Counted from the first letter of the stretch, positions 6,649 to 14,756 are shown. The stretch is DNA of 16,668 nt from Prevotellaceae bacterium UBA4359 (GCA_002393555.1 DGSP01000082.1:1-16668); one strand, 5' to 3'. Made by a program: numbers and translations. Notes: generated from the sequence alone by a model not told the origin.

Positions 6649-7831
6649 ATTCTTCATACTCAAAGTCTTCCAAGTCTTCAATCTCGTCTTCGTCAAGATA
6701 CTCGATGTCTTCCTCTTCGGCAATGTCCTCATCGCCCCAACCTTCATCGTCGTCGGCAATGTCGTCCATGTAGGCGAAGGTCTTGGCCGAATGGATGATG
6801 GATTCTTGCGTGTTGATGGCAGCGATTTTGTTGCTCTCGCTGTTCATCTCGTGCCAGAGAATGTCCTTGAGTTCTTGCAGCCCTTGCTGAGCGACAGAAC
6901 TGATGAAGACGACGGGAATGTCGTCGGGCAATCCTTCTTTGAGCATCTCTTTGAGTTCCTCGTCTTGTCCGAGGAGGTCGCACTTGGTGATGGCAAGCAC
7001 ACGTCCTTTGTCGAGCAGGTCGGGGTTGAATTGTGCCAGTTCGTTGAGCAACACGTCGTATTCGTGACGGATGTCCTCGGTGTCGGCTGGTACCATGAAG
7101 AGCAACAGTGAGTTGCGCTCAATGTGGCGGAGGAAGCGGAGACCGAGTCCCTTGCCCTCGCTGGCCCCCTCGATGATGCCCGGAATGTCGGCCATGACGA
7201 AGGAGCGTCCGTCGCGGTATGACACGATGCCGAGCGAAGGTTCGAGGGTGGTGAAGGGGTAGTTGTCAATCTTCGGCTTGGCCGACGAGATGGCGTTGAC
7301 GAGGGTGGATTTGCCTGCATTGGGGAAGCCCACCAGACCCACGTCGGCCAAGAGTTTCAGTTCGAGGATGAAGGAGCGCTCCTGCATCGGCTCGCCTGGT
7401 TGTGCATAGCGTGGTGCCTTGTTGGTGGGGGTGGCGAAGTTGAAGTTGCCCAGTCCGCCACGTCCGCCTTTCAGCAGAACTACCTCCTGCTCGTGTGCGG
7501 TCACATCGCAGATGTACTCGCCCGTCTCGGCATCATACACAGCCGTGCCGCAGGGCACTTCGATGTAGGCGTTGGCTCCTTGCTTGCCTGTCGATTTGTT
7601 CTTGGAGCCGTTGCCACCATGTTCGGCCTGTATGTGGCGGTCGTAGCGCAGATGGAGCAGGGTCCAATAGTTGCGGTTGCCACGCAGGATGACGTGGCCG
7701 CCGCGCCCACCGTTGCCTCCGTCGGGGCCTCCCTTGGGCAAATACTTGGCACGGTGCATGTGGGTGGAGCCGCGTCCACCACGACCAGAACGGCAATAGA
7801 TTTTTACGTAGTCGATGAAGTTGGAATCCAT
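6647..7831 (-). CDS. obgE: GTPase Obg/CgtA
   Basis: This essential GTPase is associated with the large ribosomal subunit and involved in 50S maturation and the stringent response. The 394-residue protein has the glycine-rich Obg fold (about 1-158), with GRGGRGS, GGPDGGNGGRGG and KGGRGGLGN. A G domain follows with G1 GFPNAGKST (168-176), G2 threonines 194-195, and G3 DIPG (215-218). G4 is TKCD (282-285), where NKxD is usual, and G5 is SSVA (311-314). There is no C-terminal OCT domain. Instead the last 40 residues (about 355-394) are very rich in Asp and Glu, as in several Obg proteins. It lies between adk and pgeF on the same strand. The 98-bp gap to adk holds an inverted heptamer array just upstream of the start codon. 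Confidence 0.97.
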   Translation of the reverse strand: MDSNFIDYVKIYCRSGRGGRGSTHMHRAKYLPKGGPDGGNGGRGGHVILRGNRNYWTLLHLRYDRHIQAEHGGNGSKNKSTGKQGANAYIEVPCGTAVYDAETGEYICDVTAHEQEVVLLKGGRGGLGNFNFATPTNKAPRYAQPGEPMQERSFILELKLLADVGLVGFPNAGKSTLVNAISSAKPKIDNYPFTTLEPSLGIVSYRDGRSFVMADIPGIIEGASEGKGLGLRFLRHIERNSLLLFMVPADTEDIRHEYDVLLNELAQFNPDLLDKGRVLAITKCDLLGQDEELKEMLKEGLPDDIPVVFISSVAQQGLQELKDILWHEMNSESNKIAAINTQESIIHSAKTFAYMDDIADDDEGWGDEDIAEEEDIEYLDEDEIEDLEDFEYEE

Positions 7832-7834
7832 AGG

Positions 7835-7931
7835 AAAAGTTAAAAACTAAAAACTAAAAACTAAAAGTAGAAGTTGCCTTTCCGTCGTGACTAAAGAAAC
7901 TTCGACTTTTAGTTTTTAGTTTTTAACTTTT
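7835..7931. repeat. Inverted heptamer arrays in the adk-obgE gap
   Basis: The left arm at 7835-7874 contains AAAAGTT, then tandem AAAAACT heptamers, then AAAAGTAGAAGT. The right arm at 7899-7931 is its reverse complement with one heptamer fewer and a single base change (GTCGAAGT for GTAGAAGT on the same strand). The loop is 24 bases (7875-7898). The structure fills the whole gap, with the right arm overlapping the adk stop codon by two bases. A transcript crossing from adk to obgE would form a stem of over 30 bp made mostly of A-U pairs. It could dampen translation or tune relative expression of obgE, but this is inference. Confidence 0.9.
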
Positions 7932-8502
7932 AGTTAATACTATCGAGGAAAGCGAAAATTTCACCCAGCATCACTTCCTTGGAACCTTTCCAAGTGAAGG
8001 TGTTGCGGATGCCTTCCTGCTCGAACCACTTGGAGAGAGGTTCGGTCTGCTTGTGATATACTTCAAAACGCTTCTTGATGGTCTCTTCGTTGTCGTCGGC
8101 ACGTCCCTGTTCCTTGGCACGGTTGAGCAGGCGGGCGAGCAGTGTTTCTTCGTCAACGATGAGTTCTATCATGATGCCCATATCGTGCTGACGCTCAGCC
8201 AGCATCTTCTTCAGTGCTTCGGCCTGTGCGATGGTGCGTGGGAATCCGTCGAAGATGACCCCCTTGCCCTGTGGCAGCGCATCGTAGGTCTTGGCCAGAA
8301 TGTCAATCATCAGTTCGTCGGGGATGAGTTGGCCATTGTCGATATATCCTTTGGCAATCTTGCCAAGTTCTGTACCATTCTTGATTTCACTGCGGAGCAC
8401 ATCGCCAGTGGAGATGTGTCCCATGCCATAACGTGCAACGATTTCGTCGCTGTAGGTGCCTTTGCCAGAGCCGGGGGCACCGAAAATAATGATATTCTTC
8501 AT
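7930..8502 (-). CDS. adk: Adenylate kinase, short-LID form
   Basis: This enzyme catalyses ATP + AMP <=> 2 ADP in the cytoplasm. The 190-residue protein starts MKNIIIFGAPGSGKGT with the P-loop at 8-16. AMP-binding residues lie in ISTGDVLR (30-37) and the DGFPRT motif at 85-90, and the LID arginines are in RAKEQGRADDNEETIKKR (128-145). The LID is the short type, lacking the roughly 27-residue insertion and the zinc cysteines of long adenylate kinases. The gene lies 98 bp downstream of hpt. Together with hpt it links base salvage to the adenylate pool. Confidence 0.97.
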   Translation of the reverse strand: MKNIIIFGAPGSGKGTYSDEIVARYGMGHISTGDVLRSEIKNGTELGKIAKGYIDNGQLIPDELMIDILAKTYDALPQGKGVIFDGFPRTIAQAEALKKMLAERQHDMGIMIELIVDEETLLARLLNRAKEQGRADDNEETIKKRFEVYHKQTEPLSKWFEQEGIRNTFTWKGSKEVMLGEIFAFLDSIN

Positions 8503-8600
8503 TTGTGTTTATTGTTTTTGGGGTTTTAGTTTCTCAATTGTGTCGGAGGAGGGTTGTTGTAGGGCTAATGGGCTTGGTGGCCTTAGTGTGGTTGAGGGGG

Positions 8601-9134
8601 CTAACCTTCTTTGACCACATAGATGCTTCGGTAGTTGCGGCCAATGCCGTCATAGTCAAGTCCGTAGCCCACAATGAACTCGTTGGGAATCTCCATGGCG
8701 CAATACTTCACGTCGAGCGGCACTTTCAGTTTGCCGGGCTTCATCAGCAGGGTGGCAATCTCCACGGTCTTGGCCCCTTTGCTCTTCAGCATGGGGATGA
8801 GTTTGCTCATGGTGGTTCCTGTGTCGATGATGTCTTCAACGATGATGACATCGCGGTCTTTGATGCTGATGGAGAGGCCAATCAGTTCTTTCACTTTTCC
8901 TGTCGTGTCCATGCCGTCGTAGGATGAGTACTTGGCGAACTGGATTTCGTGGTCGAAGTTCAGTTTGCGCACCAGGTCTGCGGCGAACATGAAGGCGCCA
9001 TTCAGAATGGCTATCAGGATTGGTTTTCGCCCTGTATAATCCGCATTGAGTTTTTCGGCCAATGCACTAACTCTGTCTGCAATCTGTTCATGGTGGATGA
9101 ACGGCTCGAATTGCTTATCTTTTATTTGTATCAT
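8601..9134 (-). CDS. hpt: Hypoxanthine (guanine) phosphoribosyltransferase
   Basis: This enzyme salvages hypoxanthine (and usually guanine) with PRPP to make IMP or GMP. The 177-residue length is typical. The PRPP motif VIIVEDIIDTGTT is at 96-108, with its two acidic residues Glu100-Asp101. The flexible-loop serine-tyrosine pair lies in KYSSYDGM (68-75). The purine-specificity end YGLDYDGIGRNYRSIYVV (157-174) also matches. It is first in the hpt-adk-obgE-pgeF group, diverges from nnr across a 194-bp region, and has a -7 promoter element at 9164-9171. Confidence 0.96.
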   Translation of the reverse strand: MIQIKDKQFEPFIHHEQIADRVSALAEKLNADYTGRKPILIAILNGAFMFAADLVRKLNFDHEIQFAKYSSYDGMDTTGKVKELIGLSISIKDRDVIIVEDIIDTGTTMSKLIPMLKSKGAKTVEIATLLMKPGKLKVPLDVKYCAMEIPNEFIVGYGLDYDGIGRNYRSIYVVKEG

Positions 9135-9163
9135 GGATGATGTAACTTAAACTTATTTTCATG

Positions 9164-9171
9164 CAAAAATA
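9164..9171 (-). promoter_or_regulatory. -7 promoter element upstream of hpt
   Basis: The minus strand reads TATTTTTG followed by CATG, 29 bp upstream of the hpt start codon. It fits TAnnTTTG. No convincing TTTG box is seen 19-21 bases upstream. It is divergent from the element at 9279-9286. Confidence 0.6.
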
Positions 9172-9278
9172 CACAAAAAATCCCTATTGGAGGGTAAAAA
9201 GAGCAAGAATAACTCGAAAAAACATGCGATAAAGCATCTTTTTATCTGTTTTTACTCGTTTTTTTAATTTCTTATTCC

Positions 9279-9286
9279 TATTTTTG
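9279..9286 (+). promoter_or_regulatory. -7 promoter element upstream of nnr
   Basis: TATTTTTG followed by CACA lies 42 bp upstream of the nnr start. It fits the Bacteroidota -7 consensus, though the distal TTTG box is not clear in the T-rich sequence upstream. Together with the element at 9164-9171 it makes 9135-9328 a divergent promoter region. Confidence 0.6.
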
Positions 9287-9328
9287 CACAAATAAAAAGA
9301 GAATCTCATTCGTGAATTCCTTAGAACT

Positions 9329-10873
9329 ATGAAGATTTTATCAGCAGCTCAACTGAAAGCAGTAGATGCCTACACCATAGAGCACGAACCCGTCTCTTCC
9401 ACCAATCTGATGGAACGGGCTTCGCGCGCTGTGGCTGACAAGATTCGTGCAAGATGGGCCGTGAATGTTCCCGTGAAGATATTTGCCGGGCCTGGCAACA
9501 ATGGCGGCGATGCGTTGGCCATTGCACGTATGCTTGGTGAGTCTCAATATCATGTAAATGTGTATCTGTTCAATACATCGGAAGAACTTTCACCTGATTG
9601 TCAAATAAACAAACAGCGACTAATTGATTTCCTGACGGTTAAAAACAGCACGATAGGGACGAAGAGTGTGGAACTTGTCGAAATCACGTCGCAGTTCACT
9701 CCGCCGAAACTGGAGAAGGACGATTTGGTGATTGATGGCTTATTCGGGACAGGGCTGTCCCGTCCGCTGAATGGTGGCTATGCCTCGGTGGTCAAATACA
9801 TCAACGCTTCGCCGGCCACTGTCGTCTCCATCGATGTGCCTTCAGGGCTGATGTGTGAGGACAACACCTACAACGTGATGAACCACATCATCAAGGCAGA
9901 TGTCACCTACACTATCCAATACCCTAAGTTGGCTTTTTTCTTTCCTGAAAATGAACAGTATGTGGGTCAGTGGGAAGTGCTTGACATTGGTATTTCCGAC
10001 CCTTGCAACGAAGAGACGCAAACTCCTTATTTCCTGACGGAGCAGAATGAAATTCGGGCTATGCTGAAGACTCGTTCCAAGTTCGCCCACAAAGGTTCGA
10101 TGGGGCATGCGCTGCTGATAGCCGGAAAGAAGGGCATGGCTGGTGCTGCAGTGTTGAGTGCCAAAGCCTGCATGCGTGGCGGAGTAGGGAAACTGACGGT
10201 ACGCACCCCCGAATGTAATGTGCCGATTTTGCAGACAACCGTTCCTGAAGCAGTCCTCAATGTCGATGTGGACCCCAACTGTTTCAGCCAGTCGTTCGAC
10301 ACGACTGACTATGACGCTATGGCTATCGGTCCGGGCATCGGTACCTCGTCCTATACGGTTCAGGCTTTCATCGAACAAGTGAGCCTCTCGAAGTGTCCGG
10401 CGGTCATTGATGCCGATGCACTCAACATTCTTGGTTCTCACCGAGGATGGATCTCCCAAATGCCTCGTCGCAGCATCTTGACTCCCCACAAGAAAGAACT
10501 GTTCGGACTCATCAGCACTACGCGCAACTCCTACGAAGAACTGGAACGCACACGCGAACTGGCTGTGCGCCAACATATTTACATCCTCATCAAAGGTGCC
10601 TACTCGGCTATCGTCACTCCCGAAGGGAATGTGTTCTTCAACAACACGGGCAATCCAGGCATGGCCACTGCCGGTGCAGGCGATGTGCTGACAGGTCTTG
10701 TGCTGGCCTTGCTGGCTCAGTCCTATGTGCCAGAAGCAGCCTTGCGTTTAGGGGTCTATCTGCATGGACTGGCAGGTGACCTTGCTGCCGAAGATTTGTG
10801 TTGCGAGAGTCTCATTGCGAGCGACCTCGTTGATTACATTCCTAAGGCATTCCGAGCCTTGCACGGAGAATAA
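9329..10873 (+). CDS. nnr: Bifunctional NAD(P)H-hydrate epimerase / ADP-dependent NAD(P)H-hydrate dehydratase
   Basis: This enzyme repairs hydrated NADH and NADPH: the N-terminal half interconverts R and S epimers and the C-terminal half dehydrates the S form using ADP. The 514-residue length is normal for the fused form. The YjeF_N domain (about 1-220) has GPGNNGGD (54-61), DGLFGTG (136-142) and DVPSG (169-173). The ribokinase-like domain (about 245-510) has HKGSMGHALLIAG (254-266), AIGPGIG (332-338), DADALN (361-366), LTPHKKE (384-390) and the nucleotide-site motif NPGMATAGAGDVLTG (442-456). All key motifs look intact. The gene is divergent from hpt, and the next gene begins 12 bp after its stop codon, so the two are probably co-transcribed. 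Confidence 0.96.
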   Translation: MKILSAAQLKAVDAYTIEHEPVSSTNLMERASRAVADKIRARWAVNVPVKIFAGPGNNGGDALAIARMLGESQYHVNVYLFNTSEELSPDCQINKQRLIDFLTVKNSTIGTKSVELVEITSQFTPPKLEKDDLVIDGLFGTGLSRPLNGGYASVVKYINASPATVVSIDVPSGLMCEDNTYNVMNHIIKADVTYTIQYPKLAFFFPENEQYVGQWEVLDIGISDPCNEETQTPYFLTEQNEIRAMLKTRSKFAHKGSMGHALLIAGKKGMAGAAVLSAKACMRGGVGKLTVRTPECNVPILQTTVPEAVLNVDVDPNCFSQSFDTTDYDAMAIGPGIGTSSYTVQAFIEQVSLSKCPAVIDADALNILGSHRGWISQMPRRSILTPHKKELFGLISTTRNSYEELERTRELAVRQHIYILIKGAYSAIVTPEGNVFFNNTGNPGMATAGAGDVLTGLVLALLAQSYVPEAALRLGVYLHGLAGDLAAEDLCCESLIASDLVDYIPKAFRALHGE

Positions 10874-10885
10874 AAAAACAGAAGT

Positions 10886-11935
10886 ATGAAAAAAAACATA
10901 GCAATAGTGCTGGCCATGCTGATGTCGGTGGGTATGACTGCACAAACACAAGTGGCTGAATTCAGCCCGGGCGTGGCAGCCAATGGCGTGAATTATGCCT
11001 TGCCCAAAACAGAGTTGAAGGTGGATGCATCGGCCATCAAGGTGGTCTATACCCCAGGTGAGTTTGCCAAATATGCAGACCGTTATCTCCACATCGGAGG
11101 TGTGAAGGCCGAACCTTCCACACGGTGGGAAATCACACGGCTTGATGTCTATCAGGAGGGTGTGCCTGACACGACGAAACTTTACACTGTGAAGATGAAG
11201 GACAAGACTGTGGCTCCCATGGCGCAACTGACACCGAGCGGACTCTTGGTGGCGGTCAACACCACTGCCGACATGACCGAACGTTCTCTTCCCGCTCCGC
11301 GCACCACTCAGCACAAACTGGAGGCGCGCCAGTATCTCACAGAAGACATTCTCTCTGCCACCTCTTTGGCCAAGATGGCGGAACTGACGGCACAGGAAAT
11401 CCTTGACATCAGGGAAAGCAAAAACTCTATCAAGCGTGGGCAAGTGGAGTCTATGCCACAAGATGGTGCTTCACTCAAGATTGTGCTTGACGAACTCAAC
11501 CGGCAGGAAGAGGCTCTCACTCAACTCTTTACGGGCTATTCCGACACCACTTTCACAACGAAAACGTATGCCCTGTTGCCTACAGCCGATGTGGAAAAGA
11601 CGGTCTTGTTTCGCTTTTCGCAGAAACTGGGCTTTGTCGATGCCGATGACTTGGCTGGCAGCCCTTACTACATCACGCTGAAAGACCAGCACACCGTTAT
11701 CCTGCCCGATGAGAAAGAGGAGGCCAAGCGCAAAATCGACGGGCTGGTTTATAATATGCCCAGCATGGCCAACGTGACCATCAGCACTATGCAAGGCACT
11801 ATTTATGAGCATGAATGGCCCTTTGCCCAGTTTGGCACCATCGACACGCTCAGTCCCACATTATTTAATAAAGGGGCCACCACGAAGTTGACACTCAATC
11901 CTGCCACTGGCGGCATCTTGCACTTAGAGCAATGA
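10886..11935 (+). CDS. Exported DUF4831 family protein
   Basis: This is a protein of unknown function from a family I associate with Bacteroidota (DUF4831). The 349-residue product has a signal peptide: KK at 2-3, a hydrophobic stretch to about residue 17, and a probable cleavage after TA (residue 19), leaving an N-terminal Gln. There is no lipobox cysteine, so a soluble periplasmic location is more likely than a lipoprotein. The mature part is rich in beta-prone segments, with no catalytic motif that I recognise. A charged segment near 155-215 (LAKMAELTAQEILDIRESKN) looks helical. It begins 12 bp after nnr and is followed by a heptamer repeat that starts immediately after its stop codon. Confidence 0.75.
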   Translation: MKKNIAIVLAMLMSVGMTAQTQVAEFSPGVAANGVNYALPKTELKVDASAIKVVYTPGEFAKYADRYLHIGGVKAEPSTRWEITRLDVYQEGVPDTTKLYTVKMKDKTVAPMAQLTPSGLLVAVNTTADMTERSLPAPRTTQHKLEARQYLTEDILSATSLAKMAELTAQEILDIRESKNSIKRGQVESMPQDGASLKIVLDELNRQEEALTQLFTGYSDTTFTTKTYALLPTADVEKTVLFRFSQKLGFVDADDLAGSPYYITLKDQHTVILPDEKEEAKRKIDGLVYNMPSMANVTISTMQGTIYEHEWPFAQFGTIDTLSPTLFNKGATTKLTLNPATGGILHLEQ

Positions 11936-11936
11936 A

Positions 11937-11983
11937 CAATTGACAATTGACAATTGGCAGATAGAAATGGCAGTTGTCGATTA
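11937..11983. repeat. CAATTGA heptamer array with degenerate inverted partner
   Basis: CAATTGA occurs at 11937-11943 and 11944-11950, followed by CAATTGG at 11951-11957. The array starts one base after the stop codon of the DUF4831 gene. A diverged inverted partner (CAGTTGTCGATTA) lies at 11971-11983, and pairs with the array if G-U pairs are allowed. The gap to the aquaporin gene is 88 bp. It has the same layout as the arrays at 3290-3433 and 7835-7931 but a different heptamer. Confidence 0.72.
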
Positions 11984-12023
11984 AAAAATAAACAATTATA
12001 AACCCTAAAAACATTAAAGACTT

Positions 12024-12707
12024 ATGAAAAAGTACTTAGCAGAAATGGTGGGAACAATGGTTCTCGTTTTGATGGGATGCGGTGTGGCTGTTAGCCTCAA
12101 CTGCTCTTCCAATTGTGATGATGTTGCCAATGCGGCTACAGTGATTGGTACCTCGCTGGCTTTCGGCCTTGCTGTGGTGGCTATGGCCTATACTATTGGT
12201 GGCGTTTCGGGTTGCCACATCAATCCTGCCATCACGCTTGGATGTCTTCTCACCAAGCGCATCAGCGGTAAGGATGCCCTCATGTACATGGTGTTTCAGG
12301 TGATTGGTGCCTTCATCGGCTCTGCCATCCTGTATGCGCTCACCTCTAATGTGGAAGGTTTGGACGGCACAGGTGCCAATGCTTGCCAAGAAGGTGTATC
12401 TGTGGTGGGCGGACTGATTGCTGAGATTGTGTTCACTTGCGTGTTTGTACTTGTGGTGCTCGGCACAACCGACTCGAAGAAGGGTGCAGGCAACTTTGCA
12501 GGTTTGGCCATTGGTCTGTCGCTGGTGCTCGTTCACCTCGTTTGCATCCGCTACACAGGCACATCTGTCAACCCCGCACGTTCTATCGCTCCGGCGGTGT
12601 TCCAGGGTGGTGTGGCACTTGAGCAACTCTGGGTGTTCATCGTTGGCCCATTCGTTGGTGCAGCCATTGCTGCCGGCATTTGGAAGATTATCGGCGAGGA
12701 AAAATAA
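12024..12707 (+). CDS. aqpZ: Aquaporin, AqpZ-like water channel
   Basis: This is an inner-membrane MIP-family channel of 227 residues with six membrane helices and two NPA half-helices: SGCHINPAIT (NPA 67-69) and TGTSVNPARS (NPA 183-185). The selectivity filter can be read by comparison with E. coli AqpZ. Phe47 (LAFGLAV), His171 (VLVHL), Thr180 and Arg186 give the F-H-T-R set of water-selective channels, rather than the wider glycerol-facilitator set. Cysteine is unusually frequent in the first extracytoplasmic loop (LNCSSNCDD). It is the last + strand gene before a convergent terminator. No clear promoter was found in the 88-bp gap, so it may be transcribed with nnr and the DUF4831 gene. Confidence 0.94.
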   Translation: MKKYLAEMVGTMVLVLMGCGVAVSLNCSSNCDDVANAATVIGTSLAFGLAVVAMAYTIGGVSGCHINPAITLGCLLTKRISGKDALMYMVFQVIGAFIGSAILYALTSNVEGLDGTGANACQEGVSVVGGLIAEIVFTCVFVLVVLGTTDSKKGAGNFAGLAIGLSLVLVHLVCIRYTGTSVNPARSIAPAVFQGGVALEQLWVFIVGPFVGAAIAAGIWKIIGEEK

Positions 12708-12730
12708 AGATAAAAGTCTATAAGAGAACG

Positions 12731-12764
12731 GAAAGGGGATGTGTCGATTGGCACATCCCCTTTC
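12731..12764. terminator. Convergent intergenic terminator hairpin
   Basis: Perfect 13-base arms (GAAAGGGGATGTG at 12731-12743 and CACATCCCCTTTC at 12752-12764) enclose an 8-base loop. It lies between aqpZ (+) and the antiporter gene (-) in an 80-bp gap. The stem is strong, but the T-runs after it are short and interrupted on both strands. Termination is therefore likely but less certain than at 1952-1998. Confidence 0.8.
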
Positions 12765-12787
12765 TGTTGTTGGTCGGTGTTCGCGTT

Positions 12788-14698
12788 TTAACTGGCTGCT
12801 TGCTTCTTTTCGAAGAAGGCCTGCATCTTTTGTTTCTCACCAGCCACGATGATGATGTCGTCCTGTTGGATGATGATGTTGGGGTCGGGGTTGGTGTAGA
12901 AGTCTTCGGCTGGACGGACAAGGCCCATGACGATGCAGTTGCCTTGTTCGCGGATGCCTGATTTGAGGATGCTCTTGCCACAGAGCGGAGAGTCTGCCGC
13001 GATGGTGTAGTTGTCAAGCACGATGCTGGTGTTGATGCTGTTGGTGTCGGTCGTGGCGGCCAGGCTGGTCTCCAGCATCTTCTGGAAGGCGGCCACGTCG
13101 GTGTCGGAACCCGCCAGAATGATGCGGTCGCCAGGGTAGAGGCGGTGGTTGCCGCCGGGAATGTTGATGTTGATGCCGCCACGGATGATGCGCACGATGT
13201 TTGCACCAGTGATGTTGCGGATGCTCAAGTCTTTCAGGGCCTTTCCTGCAAAGGCAGAGTTGGCTGGCACTTCCACTTCGGCTATGTTCATTTCGAGGCT
13301 GATGAGGGTGTCTTCCACCTCACGTTCCAATCCACGCTTCGACTCGGCCAAACGTTCGCGGGCGTAGAGGTTCTCATTGAAGAGGCGGAGGAACTGGTTG
13401 ATGCCAGGTGCCATGGCGATGTGGAGCCAGGCGAGTTTGATGATGCGGAGGGTGGGCGAGAACCACGAAGACTTTGAGGAACTCGACTTGCTCTGCCGTT
13501 TCTCAGTGTAACTGTCCAGCATCTTCTTGGTCTCTTCACTCATGTGTTTCTCCAGGAAGTTGAGTGTGGGGTAGGCCAGTTTCATGATGTAGGGAGTGAG
13601 GAAGGTGGTGATGACGCTGACGGCCACAACGATGGGGTAGAGGCTCTTGTCCGTCACGTGCAGGTTCTGTCCGAGGCTGGCGATGATGAAGGCAAATTCA
13701 CCGATTTGAACCAGTGAGAAACCAGTCTGCAACGATACGCGCAGTGGTTGGCCCGAGAGCAAAGTGCCAAGGCTGCCGAAGAAAATCTGTCCCAGAATGA
13801 CCACGAGCGTGATGATGGTGATGGGAAGCCAGTATTGCAGCAGCAAGGCGGGGTCTATCATCATGCCGACAGAGACGAAGAAGATTGAACCGAAGATGTT
13901 CTTCATGGGTTGTATCAGATGCTCAATGCGCTCGGCATCGATGGTCTCGGCCAGCACCGACCCCATGATGAAGGCTCCCAGCGCGCTGCTGAATCCGGCC
14001 TGTACGGCCAGCAACACCATGCCGAGGCACATGCCGATGGAGAAGATGGTGAGGGTCTCGTCGTTGAGCAGTTTCTTGAATTTCTGCAGGAAAGTGGGGA
14101 TGAGGGTGATGCCCAGCACAAACCAGAGGGCGATGTACATGACCAGTTTACCCACCTGCCAAAGCAGTTCCTTTCCTTCAAACTCGTTCTTCACGGCGAT
14201 GGAGGTGAGCAACACCATGAGCACCACGGCAAAGAGGTCTTCAACGATGAGGATGCCGAAGCACACGCCAGCAAAGCGGTGACTGCGCAGTCCTGCCTCT
14301 TCGATGGCTTTGAAGACAATGGTGGTGGATGACATACAGAGCATGCCGCCGAGGAAGAGGGCGTTCATGTCGCTCCATCCCAGCAGATAGGCAGTGAGCA
14401 TGCCTGTCACCATCATGCCCACCACGATGACACCGGCCCCGATGATGGCTGTGCTGCCCACTTTGAGCAGTTTCTTGAAGGAGAACTCCAGTCCGAGGCT
14501 GAACAGCAGGAAGAGAACGCCAATCTCTCCCCAGGTCTCAGCGTTTTCTTCGTTGTTAATCCACGATTCGCCCATCACGTGGGGGCCTACGAGTATGCCC
14601 GCCACGATGTAGCCCAGCACGACGGGCTGTTTGAGTAGTTTGAACAGCAGACTCGTGATGCCTGCTGTCAGCATGATAATACAAAGGTCTTCTATCAT
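12788..14698 (-). CDS. CPA2 monovalent cation:proton antiporter with two C-terminal RCK_C domains
   Basis: This is an inner-membrane cation/H+ exchanger (K+ or Na+ for H+) of the Kef/CPA2 family, 636 residues. The membrane domain (about 1-385) has family features: QPVVLGYIVAGILVGP (24-39), a conserved Glu-Asp pair in IVEDLFAVVL (151-160), SALGAFIMGSVLAET (238-252) and FFVSVGMMID (273-282). A charged, serine-rich linker follows (about 385-470, with SSSSKSS at 405-411). Two related RCK_C (TrkA_C) domains come next: about 472-545 and 558-630, each ending in a pattern like DRIILAG or DDIIIVAG. No Rossmann NAD-binding RCK_N domain lies between the membrane domain and these. KefB/KefC proper have such a domain, so I avoid a kef symbol. 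RCK_C domains in some transporters bind cyclic di-AMP, which is possible here. agcS lies 58 bp upstream, probably in the same operon. Confidence 0.92.
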   Translation of the reverse strand: MIEDLCIIMLTAGITSLLFKLLKQPVVLGYIVAGILVGPHVMGESWINNEENAETWGEIGVLFLLFSLGLEFSFKKLLKVGSTAIIGAGVIVVGMMVTGMLTAYLLGWSDMNALFLGGMLCMSSTTIVFKAIEEAGLRSHRFAGVCFGILIVEDLFAVVLMVLLTSIAVKNEFEGKELLWQVGKLVMYIALWFVLGITLIPTFLQKFKKLLNDETLTIFSIGMCLGMVLLAVQAGFSSALGAFIMGSVLAETIDAERIEHLIQPMKNIFGSIFFVSVGMMIDPALLLQYWLPITIITLVVILGQIFFGSLGTLLSGQPLRVSLQTGFSLVQIGEFAFIIASLGQNLHVTDKSLYPIVVAVSVITTFLTPYIMKLAYPTLNFLEKHMSEETKKMLDSYTEKRQSKSSSSKSSWFSPTLRIIKLAWLHIAMAPGINQFLRLFNENLYARERLAESKRGLEREVEDTLISLEMNIAEVEVPANSAFAGKALKDLSIRNITGANIVRIIRGGININIPGGNHRLYPGDRIILAGSDTDVAAFQKMLETSLAATTDTNSINTSIVLDNYTIAADSPLCGKSILKSGIREQGNCIVMGLVRPAEDFYTNPDPNIIIQQDDIIIVAGEKQKMQAFFEKKQAAS

Positions 14699-14756
14699 AA
14701 TTCGGTTTTTTTGAAATGTTCGATGTTATCCCCATGCTCGGGGCTTATATATGTAG

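Noticed and set aside
6590..6650. A frameshift explaining the short PgeF
   Set aside because: Sequence before (TTRDGGVS) and after (HQTH) the gap is in the same frame with correct motifs, so an internal deletion is the simpler reading.
9842..10576. A 244-codon open frame on the - strand opposite nnr
   Set aside because: nnr is intact with all motifs across this stretch, and the antisense product resembles no family. Similar shadows opposite obgE, aqpZ and the antiporter were dropped for the same reason.
14700..14756. A terminator between agcS and the antiporter gene
   Set aside because: CCCC-ATGCTC-GGGG gives only a 4-bp stem without a T-run on the minus strand, so it is too weak to call.
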